Part shown: positions 1 through 11,515 of the stretch, in pieces
Layout of the letters: each line of letters starts with the position of its first letter
How positions within the stretch are numbered: the first letter of the stretch is position 1
NCBI GenBank assembly: GCA_013423385.1
Contig: BLZA01000002.1
Coordinates: 124,001-188,000, forward strand
DNA: 64,000 nt
DNA from: Naganishia liquefaciens
Taxonomy: Eukaryota > Basidiomycota > Tremellomycetes > Filobasidiales > Filobasidiaceae
Direction of reading: 5' to 3'
Translations under genes and position numbers: made by a program
The notes under the pieces: generated by a model
Seen by the model: only the letters and a program-made list of their open reading frames with translations
Told to the model about the DNA's origin: nothing
Database searches by the model: none

Positions 1-550
1 TGACGTTGTGAAATATTGTACTCGTAGCATGGTTGACATAGTATCCTCGTTCGAGTCTGACTTGCCATGCTTTTGCTCATCGGAGAGATGAGCGCCGATA
101 CCGAGAGCTACACTGAGCAGAGCGAGCAGAACTTGGTTGAGCTTGATCAGCCAGCAGCTGGATGAGCAGGCGCATTTTCCCTTGGTACCGGCACACGATC
201 GCTGCTGTACCTTCAGTCCGCACGCGCAACTGTACTTCGCGTGGAATAGAAGCAACTTGGACTTTCAACCCTGTATTTCGGTCCATTGCTGCTGCCTGTC
301 GTCTTATGCTTCTCAGGTCTTCCGCAAGACGCCACGCTTCCCTGCTCATTCCCTTACTTGCAATACAACGTCGTATGGAGCGCGATCCAGCGATACGTCG
401 CCGGTCCACACCCCGACAGTGAAACCGCAAAACATCCAACGTGAGTGTCCTTTCCGCAAACTCGCTTCAAGTCTGTCGCTTATACAAGTCTACCAGCCCA
501 CCATATAAGGGATTTTCGCACGCCTAATCGGGGCATTCCCAGCCGTCGAG
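1..550. other. Upstream region of the Set9-GW gene
   Basis: Only short, overlapping and mutually contradictory open frames are present on both strands, with no recognisable protein family. The stretch probably holds the promoter and 5' leader of the gene starting at 551, and perhaps the end of a neighbour outside the window. No tRNA or repeat was seen. Confidence 0.4.
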
Positions 551-3500
551 ATGGGGCGGACAAGAGGTCTAAAGAGACTGCCACGACCCGTCTCCTTGGC
601 AGAATCGGAATCTCCTCCTCCCGAGCGCCCGGTGAAACCGCATTATCGCACGACAGGCCGCAAAGGCCCACCGGCGCGATACGACGTCCCTTCGAGTGAT
701 TCAGAGGAGAAGAGCGAAGAGGAGGACGGTCCCGATGGTCCTGGAGATGAAGGGGTCATTCGACAAAGTCCAGAACATTCGAATCTGGACGAGGAAAGCG
801 ATTTGGATCACGACGACAGCGAGGATGACAATGATGTTGAGGATGAACAGGACGACGAAGAGCGAGAAGGAATGGTGGCTCTCGAATCAGATATCGACGT
901 TTCCGAAGAATGGTCACCTCGACAGTTGGAACTCATTCAGCTCGCTTCCGACCTATCTGCAAACGACGATCTCCTTTCCTGTATTTTCGTGGACACGTTC
1001 GGCAGCATGTCGCTGAAGGACGACCTGGGGGTTTACTATCACCAAGGTGACTTCGTCAAGCCGTACTTTGATAGGAAGCAAGTGCTTGAGATGGCGCAGC
1101 AGACTATTGTCGAGGGCGACGTCCAGGGCGCTATGGATCGATGCCTTAGACTGCAGATCATTCGAGATCACATCAGCAAATTGAGGTCGAACCAGCAAAT
1201 CAAGAAATTTGTCGCTCATATCAAGAGATATCTGATGCTCTACCATCCTGCATCGCGAGTCGAAATCAGGACGACAGACAGGTATCGATTCGCGACCAAT
1301 AAATCCGAATTGGCGGTATTCTCTACGGTGGACTTGGACCCGGGTCTCACCGAGTACGCGATCATGGACATCCAAAGTCTTCATCAACAGCCAGAACAGC
1401 CTGATTCCGCTGGATCGAATCGAAGCAAATTCAATGCGCCCACCCTGCATGGTCTCCCGAACGCTATCAATGGCGCCATCATGGGTGGAGAGCTTGCACA
1501 TCTCGGCAACAACCTGTCAGCCGAACCGCGACCTCCGATGCTCGTCCTAGACGAGATCACTGGTGCGATGGAAGTTATGCCCAAGATTTGGGAACAGCGA
1601 TTGAGCGGCAACGCGGTTGATGATGAGGATTCGCTCTTGAATCCGGTGTTGGCGGCTCGAAAGGGTAAACAAACGCGCAACGTGCCTTATGGTGATATGG
1701 ACCTCGACGTCAACGGCGGCATCGGCGGACCCAAGAAGACGGCGGAGATTCGGGACTTTAGTATCGTCAATTCGGGAAGGCAAGGACTAATGCTCTTCCT
1801 TGGACCGGGACGTTTCATCAACCACGATTGCTCGCCGAATGTCGAGCTTATCACAACAAAGAGGAACGTCATTACCTTCCGTGTCTTGAGGAGGATTCGG
1901 GTCGGCGAGGAGTTGACGACTTGGTAGTGAGTGGTTTCATCGCTAAATCGGGATTAGAGCTAATTCCCTTACAGCGGCGATAACTACTTCGGCCAAGGGA
2001 ATAGGGACTGTTTGTGCTTGACTTGCGAGCTCAATCAGCGAAGTGGATTCTCTCGCGTTGGTGATGAGGATGCGTCAGACTTCGTCAATGGTGAAAGCAT
2101 CGCGAGGCCATCAGGGTACCCAGGAGCTGTCGCCACGACTGCCCAGAGAAACGGCAGACACGCGCTGGAAGACGACGATCTGCAAGCGGGCATGACAGTG
2201 ATCGTGACAAATCAAGATGGCACAGGCGCTTCAACCGAGACGATCGAGTTCATCGACGCATCTCAGGTCGAACCTGATACCGACGAGGTCATGCCCCTCG
2301 GACGCGTCAGATTAGAGGAAACTTCGCGAGACGCTTCGCGAGACTCTGGTCGTCTTCGCAATCAGGCTCGCTCGAGACAGCCGAGTATGGAAAACGACGG
2401 ACCGTTGTTGGGAGTCCTCCAGAGTCAGGACGCGAGCAAGCGTTATCTGAGACGCAGCGGTTCTTCGTCTGCTATACCGCATCGGATGGCCGATTCCGTA
2501 TCAGTCTCATCTTCAACGCGCGGTTCACCTACACCCTCGTCGAGCGGCATGGGTTCTGCTAGACCCGCTTCGCGAAACTCCAGACGTGCTGCGGTTCAAG
2601 GTAGGGAGCGGACGAGCAATATGATACACAATCCGTTTGGGGCGACTGCGGATAAGAACGGAAAGAGGGTGAAACTCACCTCGGATGGCACGGAGCATCT
2701 CATGGATCCTTCGCATGCGCACCTTGACGATCAGGATCCACCGGGGACAATCAGATGTACTGTCTGTCTGAGCGTCATGGAGCCGGTCTGGATATCAGAT
2801 CGATACATCGAGCAGTGTTCTCGGTAAGCATTCAGCTATCTCAGCGATATCCGTTCTAATGGAGATGACACAGGTGCATTCGCCACAAGGCCATCTATGG
2901 TGTCAAGTGGCCAGCTAGAACCAAAGCTGAAGAGCAACCTTATCCTCCGGTCAATATGCGACCCAGCTGGTGGGTTCCTCAGCGCATCAACAAGTATCAA
3001 TATACAGCAACAGCGACGAGAGAGACAGTCGACCACATGTACAATCACATCTCTCACGCTATGGATCAAGAGATTTCCGAGGCAGAGAGGCTCATATCAG
3101 AACGGCAGGAAGCCGAAAAGGAGGCCAGGCGACTTAACCGATGGGAAACTCTCAACGAGGAAGCGGCGATCAAGTTCCGGAAGGACCTGGAAGCTGCCCA
3201 AAACAAGATGCGCAAAATTGATAAGGAGTATGATATTGCGCGAGAGGCTTCGAAGGTCAAACCGAAGCTGCATTCCGGTGGAGGGAATTGGGGCCGCTAC
3301 GAGTACGTCTGGGAGGAAGAAGATGACGGACATTCAAAGATACAACCTGGTTCGAAGAGGAGTAATCGAGCGACGTCGTTTGCCAATTCTCCTCCGCGAT
3401 TCAGCAAGAGACGTCGTACTAACGAGCAGAACTGCGATAATCAGCTTTCAGTCAGTCGGTATGGGCGCGAGAGGAAGGCCACAGAAAAGAGCGTCGCTTC

Positions 3501-6500
3501 TGGTTCATCCCACCGTCCGCGTATCGAAGCTAAAGAACATCCTGCGAAGAGAAGGAAAGAACGGCCCAGACCCCCGGGCCCAATCTTTAGCGCTATTCCG
3601 CCATCACCGTCAAGGGAGATCATTGCCGAGAACGACTTCGACATCTTGCCCATTCCGGACATATCCGATGCAGTCGATTACACCGCGAAGCGATCGGACA
3701 AGGAGGTCGAGGATATCTACGACTCTGACGTAGAGATCATCGCGTCCCACGTTTCGTGTGCTGTGCAGGAAGGTCGCCTCGAGGAAAAATACGGATCGCA
3801 TGTTAATCCTATCTCAATCGAAGGAGACGAAGAAATCGGCAATGCTACCGCACATAACGGCAACGACATTTCCAATTTGACCCATTTTGACGCGAGCGCA
3901 CCACACTTGATGCCAGTGACGCCCGGCTCGGTCAATGATGGTGGAGTCCTCAAGGAGGCAACCTGTGATCAGGCGGAGGATGCACAATCCTTTCCATGTC
4001 ATCCGCACAACAAGAACAAGACAGGCATCAACCCAACGAAATGCCGTGAGGTTTTTCGTGGAACACTCTCCAGCCCAGACTCTCCTAACTTTAGCACCGG
4101 GTACGTTGTACGGCCGGAAAGTTACCAATTACCTAGAGCTCTTCTGGAAAGAGGCAAGGGAACGAGAGCCGCAATCAAGGCTATGAAACGTGCCCTGTCC
4201 GGAAAGACCCTGACACCTGCTGACGAACGGCGAAAGGCAAATCCCTTGCTGCATAGCGCCGAAGCGGAAATCGCTCGAGCTCGACAGGTCGCCGCCTTTC
4301 TGGGAAGTGCCAAACGACACTCGCCTCTCAGGTCGGCATTGAGTTATCAGCACGTTCACTTTGCAAAGCCTTCTCCATTCGTGAGCCCGTTGCAAACGCC
4401 CGAGCAACAAGGTAAAGGTCAGGAATCGGGAGACGGTTTGAAGTCTACGCCAGGCATCAACCTCACTGGCCTTGTGAGAGATATCGAAGTTACAGTGCCG
4501 GCTGATAATCTAGCTGCTCAATCCGGGTCTCAGCCGACTCTGGGAGGGGCTCTGCGATCTGGCTCTGAACCGATGTCGGACAGCGTCGAAGATACTACGA
4601 GTGATCCAGCCGCAATAGAAGGGGAAAAAGAGCAAGAGAATCGGGTCAGTGCTGTATACCTTAATGTGAGATCGCGACTGATGGTGATCACGGACTCCTT
4701 GCCATCAAGCAGTCCACCCTCGCAGCCGAAGCGGACTCAAGCAAGGGAACGAAGATCCCACCATTGGTGCCCCAGTTTCCGGGCCCTGCTGTTTATGCCT
4801 TGAACCGGCAGCTTACAAGCATGTTCCCTCCGGTGGATCAACTCGAGACGGCTGTAGCGGTGAACCTATCGACGAATACGCCGGAGACCCAAGTCCCATC
4901 TTCAGTTGCACCATCAACGCCAGCTGCCATCGAGGAAGATGCCATAGAGGAAGATGACATTGGAGGGTGTTGTCCCCCGGATGCTCTTTCGCCAACGCAC
5001 GCTGAGGGACCGCTGCAATCTATCAATTCCGCCGATTCAGCTGCGATCGCTCGCAAAAGACAAGTAGAATCCGAGGAGATAAGGATTTCGGAGACTTCAG
5101 GACACGAAGAGGCGTCGATATATGAGAAGCCAACTCCGACGGTGGCGTCGATTGCAAGTCAAGTTGTTCTTTCCATAGACCCGGTCTGGAAACCTGCAGG
5201 ACTGACGGATCCGATAAAAGGGTCTACAGAGCATCAAAACGTCGCTCCGGGATCCCGTCCTCCACCCTACCAAGATGCTAGGGATATCGAAAGAGGAGAG
5301 CTGCTCAAGAGCGTACCTCAAGAGAACCGATCTTCAGATCTCGTGAAAGCGGCCATTGTGACAGTAGCGGACGCCGCTGGCCCAGTGCTAGCAGTCGCAA
5401 ACGGACTGGACGACAGTCTACTAGTGTCGGGTGTCGCGGAATCACAAACGACGGATTCGCTTAGAGGCATAGAACAAGTGGAATCGCCCGCTCACCGAAA
5501 CATCGATGCTCTGTCTATCAGCGATGTCGCCGCGACGTGTCATGTACAGCTTGAGCCACCTCCGTCGCAGGCGAAGACGGCCGATCTGGAGGCATCTCGA
5601 AGCACTGTTCTTTCAGAATCGACCCGAATCGACGTCGACCATCAGGGAATGGCGAACGATGACTCAAGGAGTCTTCTTGCTAAAATGCGCGTCAAGTCTG
5701 TGTCTGAACAGCCGGTCGTGGAGGAGTCCGCCGGAGAAGAATCAACGACGGCGGCGCAGAGCCTCGAGTGGGCCTTACTCCCAGAGTCAGAGCGTTCGGC
5801 TGAAGTCTTCTTTACCGTGCAAAATGCTACGCAGAACGTAGACGTCTCTATGGAATATTCCGAGCCTCCCACGTTATTCAGTGTGCCGGATCAAGGTGAA
5901 GCGCAATCAGCTGTGCCACCGATGCTCCCTGAGGAACATGTCCTTTGCAGCCATTCGAGCTCGTCGTCGGACGATGCCACGAGTTCGAGAATAGCCTCAG
6001 GGACCGATATCATTAGTGCGGCGGAGCCTGCGGTCACGGCGCCAGTTGCGGACATTTCGCCGCTCACGTCACCTATGAAGTTTCAAGCGAACGAAGGTAT
6101 AAGTTCGTGTAGAGAATCCCAAACCTTGTTCGCGCTGACGGTCCTCATACTTTGACAGCAGTCACAACGTTGGACTTGCCAATTCCATCTCCGCCTGGCG
6201 AAAGGGAATTCTTAAATGTAGAGACAGGCACTGAAAGCGCTGTCCAGGAGATATCTGCCGCATCTGGAGAACCGAGGGCGAAGAGTCCAACTTCCTCTTT
6301 GAAGGAAGCCATGGCTCCGCTCAGATCCCAGGAGTCGATCCCCGTAGCCGTCTCTTCCGAAAACGATAATGTGGAAGAATCGCCCCGCTCATATACCGTG
6401 ATACCGGTAGGTGGACATCTGCACGAAGCTGGAATAGTTCCCACATCTCTACATCCGGAGAAAGCCGAGGCTGTGCAGAATCTACCTTCGAACAGTACCC

Positions 6501-9500
6501 TCGTCTCGCAGCAGACTGGAGGACAGGCACCGGAGAAAGCGGAACCCATTGTTCCTTTGGAATTCAGCGCGCTTGAGAGGAGTGACTCTGAGGCCGAAGC
6601 AGTACCCGCGTCTGCCATACCTGCGGACTTCGGTGGCGGAGAGATTGACGCGACCGCCGCAACCCTCACTGACAAATCCCAATCGCTGGCTGATGCGCCG
6701 ACATCAGCTCAGAACGAAGTCAGGATGTCCAGCAATGAGGACAGCGCTGCTGATTCACAGTCCGTCTTGCTGGGGACTGTGCCAGTGCAATCGACGGCGG
6801 AAGTGGTATCTGAAGAACGGACTTCATTGAGCGAACCTGCTGAGCCCGATGACCCGGAAGAGCCGATGTCCACCATAGAAGCTAGTGCAATAAATCAGCC
6901 TGACGGCGTAAGTTCTCGATGAGTTTACGCCGCATCCACTCTTACACCTTTTTGCAGTATATGTCGCGTTCTGCAAGTCCTTTCGAGTTCGCACCTCCGA
7001 TGTCTCCTGCCTGCGAAAAAACGATGTCCCCCGTTTGGAGATCCCCAGAGATCCCTTCGGGCGCTGTGAGTCCCTCCGGTTCTCCACTTGCATGCCGCGC
7101 CTGATTGTACGCCAAAGGTCAATCAGCCACTCGCCACTCCCTCGTCCTCAGTCGCCACGCCAAGCAGCGTACCACAGAAAAGGAAAAGGACAGGTCTCTC
7201 AACGCCAATACCAGAGGACGCGGAAGTTGTTGTCCTGTCCAGCGAAGATGAAGTTGAAATCGTCAGGCCGCTTAAGCGAGTCGCGAACGCTCAGATATTC
7301 CAGCAAAACCATGTACTACCCGGTCACAATGATCGGTTCGGACACGATGCTGCTCCCTTTGCCTCACCGAGGCTAGCCAGGAACTCGCAACTCCAAGCAT
7401 CTCCGGCATCCCGTACTCAAACCACACCTGCTAGAAACCCGGTTCCAGAGTCGCCGGCCGCTCCATCTCTCGACCGACGAGGTGTCCGAAAAAGCGAGAA
7501 GGGAGCGTTGTTCCTGAAGTCTACGAAGAAGCAATTAGAATCTCGCAGAACGATACAGGCACTTAGGCGCATTCAGCTGGTATCCGCTGGAATCACAGAT
7601 TTCCGCGATGGTGATGATGGACCTAGAACAGAAGCGAGTGCAGAAGTATCATCGGTCGCTGGCGTTGAGACGGCTTGGGGAGGAGTGACAGCAACCGCTG
7701 AAGTATCGTCTACCAATTGGGATGTGCCTGCGCCCGGGTTATCTGCTGTGACAACGGGCTGGGGCGGTGCATCGTCCGGATATCAAGTCATGAGAGGGCC
7801 TTCAGCACCAAACAACAACGGGTGGGGAGACAATGTGCCTGTCACGCCAAGCGCGAATACCGGATGGGATGACGAGTCGGCTTGGACTGATCGGCCTTCT
7901 GCCTCTGTCGAACCTGGACGGAGAGCCGAAACAAACGATATTGTTTTGCCTTCCGCCTCGACAGCCAGCACTGGCTGGTGCGACGAGCCACCTGCCTTGC
8001 GTCCGACCTCATCTACAGCTTTTCGCGAAACCAGCCGCAAAGTTGCGCATTCGGCCACGGAGGTGAATACAGATTGGGGTACAAACCAATCCGGGAGCAC
8101 AGCTGAGGCATCCTCATCGACGGCCTGGGATCCGCCAGCGGCTGCTACGCCGACAGCTCCACAGGCTGATGCCGCTTGGGGAGACAACTCGACTGCTTCG
8201 GCTGCGAACAAGGACGATACTCCGATCACAGCTGATGTTTCTCTGGCCTGGAACGTAGGCTCGGAACATGCTACGGCTTCCACTGTTGATCCCAGTGGTG
8301 GCTGGGGAGATGTGCCGTCGACGTCGACGGCCAATAATGGTTGGGATACGGCGCCTGCTGTATTCGATGTCGGGCGCAACTCTTGGGTTGAGTCGTCCAA
8401 TACAGCGAACCACTCAAGTTGGAGCTACACTGCCGATCTATCGCATCTCCGTAACACACCATCTACGTCTAGCTTCTCCAAGCAGAATTCTGCAGATGGC
8501 TGGGGAAGTGCGTCCCGTAGCAGCTGGGGCAGCGCGCCTGCAATGCGAACCAGCCATGCGGTTTCAAATTTGGATTCTGCGTGCCCCCGTGAACCTATGG
8601 CTCAGCGCATGAAAGATGGCTGGCCTGCTGCAACGCACAACTCTTCTTCCACTCGTACACAAGTGGGCGAGGGCGAGTCGAGCCATTCGTCTCGCCACGA
8701 CGCGAGGGATTGGCGATCAGGTCACGGCGACCGCGAACAGAGGCAAGTTGGCTATATTCAATCATAGAGCCTACGGCTAATACGATACTCTCACAGCGAG
8801 AGACAGTGTGGAGACAAAGAAGTTACGGAAAAGAATAAACCAGAGGAATTCCGCGAATCAGAATCTGGCAACAGTTGCAAAGAACTCGCCGTTGATCCCA
8901 ACGCTTGGGAACCAGAACCTACCGCTGCTGCCACCGCTACTGATTGGGGCTCGTGGGAAGCGCCAGTATCGAGCGGGATTCCGAGCGGCTGGGGCGTCCC
9001 AGGAACAGATGTACGTAGCGAACTGGACGCCAGACCTCAGGCGTTGTCTTCTCGATCTCGATTTCCCTCGCCTTCGAGCAGACCAAATTCTCGCCACAGC
9101 GGTGCGATATGCTGGGAATCTCCTCCGTCTCACCAACAGCCTTCAAGGGAAAGGGAAGCAAGTGACGTGCGGAAGCCAAAGACTGCCGAAGCCGCCCGAC
9201 CCAGACGATCGGTCGCAGAAGATTTTTGGAATGACGATTCGCCACCCGAACCAGCGCTGATGGAACCAGCAATCGGATCAGTCGAACAAGCAGCATCAGG
9301 ATGGGGCGATGCTTGGACTCCCAGCGATCCTGCCACAATTTTCAAGGATGATGGGTGGGGCAATCCCTTGAACCTTTCGTCCAACGCCTCTACGGGTATG
9401 GGCTGGTCCCAACCGACTCGCGGGCGACCTCACTCACGCAGCCACGGCCGCGACTCTCATCGAGGGCCAGCTTCGACTCATTCCCGACAGGGAAGCGAAA

Positions 9501-10632
9501 CACGGAGAAGCTCTAGAGATCGTCGGCGCGATCAACAGTCACCAGCACCGCGACACTCCGAGAATCGTCATCAATCTGAGCATTCTTTTAGAGCCAGATC
9601 CCCCGACCGAAGGGACTTGACAACCGCCGACAGAGCACAATCTCGAGAGCACCAAAGAGAGCGGGATAGGCCTTCCACGCGTGATGACCGCCAAGACAGG
9701 GATCTTCGCGATCGCGATCACCATGACCGACACGCGTCGCGGCGAGAGCCTCATCGCAGAGACCATGACACTCGATCTCCCCATCGCGAACGCAGGTCTG
9801 ACCGGGAAACCGACGGGAAGGCGTCGCGTAATCGAGAGTCGGATCATCGAGATCGCGACCGGGAACGAGATGGCGGCGGACGTCGGTCCACCGAGCACGT
9901 CCATGAGCGTTCAGAATCATCCGGACCAAGGCATAGGTCTGCGCACCGGGAAGATGATGAACGTGATTCCAAAGAAACCTTTAAACGACGCCATCGCGAT
10001 CGAGACGACCGAGAGAGGCGACCTCGAGGGGATTCGATCGACAAGCCTCGCCGTTCGGATGCCCGATCCGATCCAAGAGAACAGGATGGACGTACTAGAG
10101 AAACGAGGGAAGTAGACAAAGACTCGCGTAGGGATTTCGAAAACAGAGTTCCAACGCAAAGACCTGCCGATCGAGTACATCCCGACCGATTGCGCACTCG
10201 AGACGAGTTTGCGGAACCAGGTAAGCAGCATGCCGTCTCTGAAACAAACGATCTAATGTCTTTTGCTAAGATGATCCGGCTCCTGTAACCGAGCAACCTC
10301 TCCCCTCGATGACAACGTCCAACGATATACCGCTGGGCTCAAAAAGAGTATTTGGACGACCAGCTGTTACAGAGCCGAGCGACGTGCGATCGACCAGTCT
10401 CAGTGTCGCTTCTACGCTTGCAAAGCGCAACGAGCCCACCGGCGATGAGGCAGACAGTACGAGTGAACCTGGCGAGAGCTACGATAAACAGGCTGCCCAC
10501 GCTACAAGGAAAAACAGGGAAATCGGATGGGGGGAAGCGACCGCTACTGCGGAAGAAGCGAAAGAAATCTCATGGGGTGCATGGAAGCCGTCGACCAGTT
10601 CAGCCCTTCCTTTCGTCAGTGCTGGTTGGTGA
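551..10632 (+). CDS. set9: Giant Set9/Kmt5-type SET-domain protein with C-terminal GW/WG array
   Basis: Nine exons (551-1926, 1975-2823, 2874-4644, 4713-6096, 6159-6907, 6958-7065, 7118-8742, 8797-10220, 10271-10632) join in frame to a predicted 3215 residues. The seventh intron begins GCAAGT (GC-AG type). Residues about 140-475 are the H4K20 methyltransferase Set9/Kmt5 SET region: the cofactor-binding motif GRFINHDCSPN lies near 420-430, YGDNYFG near 459-465, followed by the post-SET CLCLTC. A second C-x2-C pair (CTVC near 719, CSRC near 741) followed by H and WP matches the fungal Set9 tail. An acidic D/E-rich stretch (residues 55-115) precedes the SET region. The next ~1500 residues are low-complexity. 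From about residue 2264 the protein carries about 20 tryptophans next to glycine, an Arg/Asp/Ser-rich block, and ends in GW before the stop. Fungal Set9 proteins known to me are several-fold shorter. The enzyme call is strong. The single-transcript call rests on eight phase-consistent introns. Argonaute binding is inference. Confidence 0.82.
7672..10632 (+). repeat. GW/WG tryptophan repeat region (candidate Argonaute hook) within the Set9-GW protein
   Basis: Translated in the gene frame, I count about 33 tryptophans here, 20 of them flanked by glycine: AWGG, TGWGG, NGWGD, TGWDD, TGWCD, DWGT, AWGD, GGWGD, NGWDT, DGWGS, SWGS, DGWPA, DWGSW, SGWGV, SGWGD, DGWGN, MGWSQ, IGWGE, SWGAW and a terminal AGW. 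Linkers are Ser/Thr/Ala/Asp/Asn-rich and of irregular length. That is the usual signature of intrinsically disordered Argonaute-binding platforms (GW182, Tas3, plant Pol V/SPT5L families). The repeats are not DNA tandem copies, so spacing and composition rather than sequence are conserved. Confidence 0.75.
9420..10216 (+). repeat. Arg/Asp/Glu/Ser-rich low-complexity block inside the Set9-GW protein
   Basis: About 265 residues (roughly 2828-3093) dominated by RD, RE, RS and HR dipeptides, resembling RS/RD domains of RNA-processing factors. It sits between the main GW array and the last two GW motifs. The shadow frames here are also open, as expected for purine-rich arginine repeats. A role in RNA binding or condensate formation is inference. 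Confidence 0.7.
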
Positions 10633-10969
10633 GTACGTGTGGGGGTTTGCGGCGTTGGGCGCTGGACAATGCAAAGGGCCGTTGTCATGCTTTTAAAGTT
10701 AGGTCATTTTTGTTCGTATGTATAGGTGCATCCATGGACTCCCCCGTATGTATGGCTCTTGGGGTGTTTATGTTATGGATACGTCGCCATTTATCATCGC
10801 GGCGGGAGCGTCATTGTTATCAGAATCGCATATGCTGCGTCTGACCTAGGAAATTACCTATAAGCCATAGGGACTTTTGGATGCGGGATCTAGGGGAACA
10901 AGACGATGCAAAAAAGCGAAGGAAGAGCGCAGTAAGACTCACTCCTTGGCACCAGGCCCAGCAAAATGT
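10633..10969. other. Intergenic: 3' region of Set9-GW gene
   Basis: No convincing open frame. It presumably contains the 3' untranslated region of the upstream gene and, at its right edge, the transcription end of the oppositely oriented tRNA gene. Confidence 0.5.
10963..10966 (-). terminator. Pol III T4 terminator of tRNA-His
   Basis: Read on the minus strand, four consecutive T lie three bases past the discriminator base of the tRNA, the normal RNA polymerase III stop signal. Confidence 0.7.
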
Positions 10970-11068
10970 TGACCCTACTGTGAATCGAACACAGGCTTAG
11001 GCAGAACAGTCCTGCATCGTCGTACAGGTCACCACAATGCCTCGTCGTAACCACTTGACTATAGGATC
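10970..11068 (-). tRNA. trnH-GUG: tRNA-His (anticodon GUG) with a 27-nt intron
   Basis: On the minus strand a full cloverleaf can be drawn. The acceptor GATCCTA pairs with TAGGGTC (one T-G wobble), with discriminator A. The D stem is GTC/GAC around AAGTGGTTAC, the anticodon stem AGGCA/TGCCT, and the anticodon GTG lies in a loop starting TTGTGG. The T stem is CTGTG/CACAG around TTCGATT. A 27-nt intron sits one base 3' of the anticodon, the canonical position. Box A (TAGTCAAGTGG) and box B (GTTCGATTC) are present and a T4 terminator follows. Histidine tRNAs carry an extra G-1 added after transcription, which would not be encoded. Confidence 0.93.
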
Positions 11069-11515
11069 ATGACGAGGAGACAATCTCCGTTTCCTCATAT
11101 ATATATTTCTCAATTGCAGCGACTTTTCGCCCACTTCACCTTGAGGCCAGCAGCGCGACCTTCTGGCTGGAAGCTCAGTAGGCTGCTTTCCACATGCATC
11201 GCAGTCAAACTCCACGCTCTGTCGCTGGACAGGGGTCGGTAGAAGCTCTCGAACAATGTTTCAAGATCCTCAGACGCTCCGAGGGCCGCTTGACCGAAGA
11301 GCTGCTTGAAGTCTGCGAAAATGATGTCCGTGCACAATCCATCCGAGACAAGACCGGCGTTGAACGGCAAATATGACGAAACCGGACCGAGCGGGCCGGC
11401 TACCGATTTCACAAGGCCGACGACTTTGGTGGTTCACAACGACTTCAGCGCTCGTTCAGGTATATCAGCAGCATATGCCAAGTTTCCGTCTTCGAACTGT
11501 TACCATTCTGCAATC
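11069..11515. other. Intergenic / 5' leader of the DUF2264 gene
   Basis: A TATA-like run (CATATATATATTT, about 11096-11108) lies here. The frame of the DUF2264 gene is open upstream of the chosen start, with an in-frame ATG at 11321, but the extra residues do not resemble the family. The true start or a leader intron cannot be fixed from sequence alone. Confidence 0.4.

Noticed and set aside
4764-6155. Possible independent gene between the SET and GW parts of the Set9-GW locus
   Set aside because: There is no ATG with good context at its head, and the intron 4645-4712 (GTCAGT...CAG) joins it in phase to the SET-containing exon.
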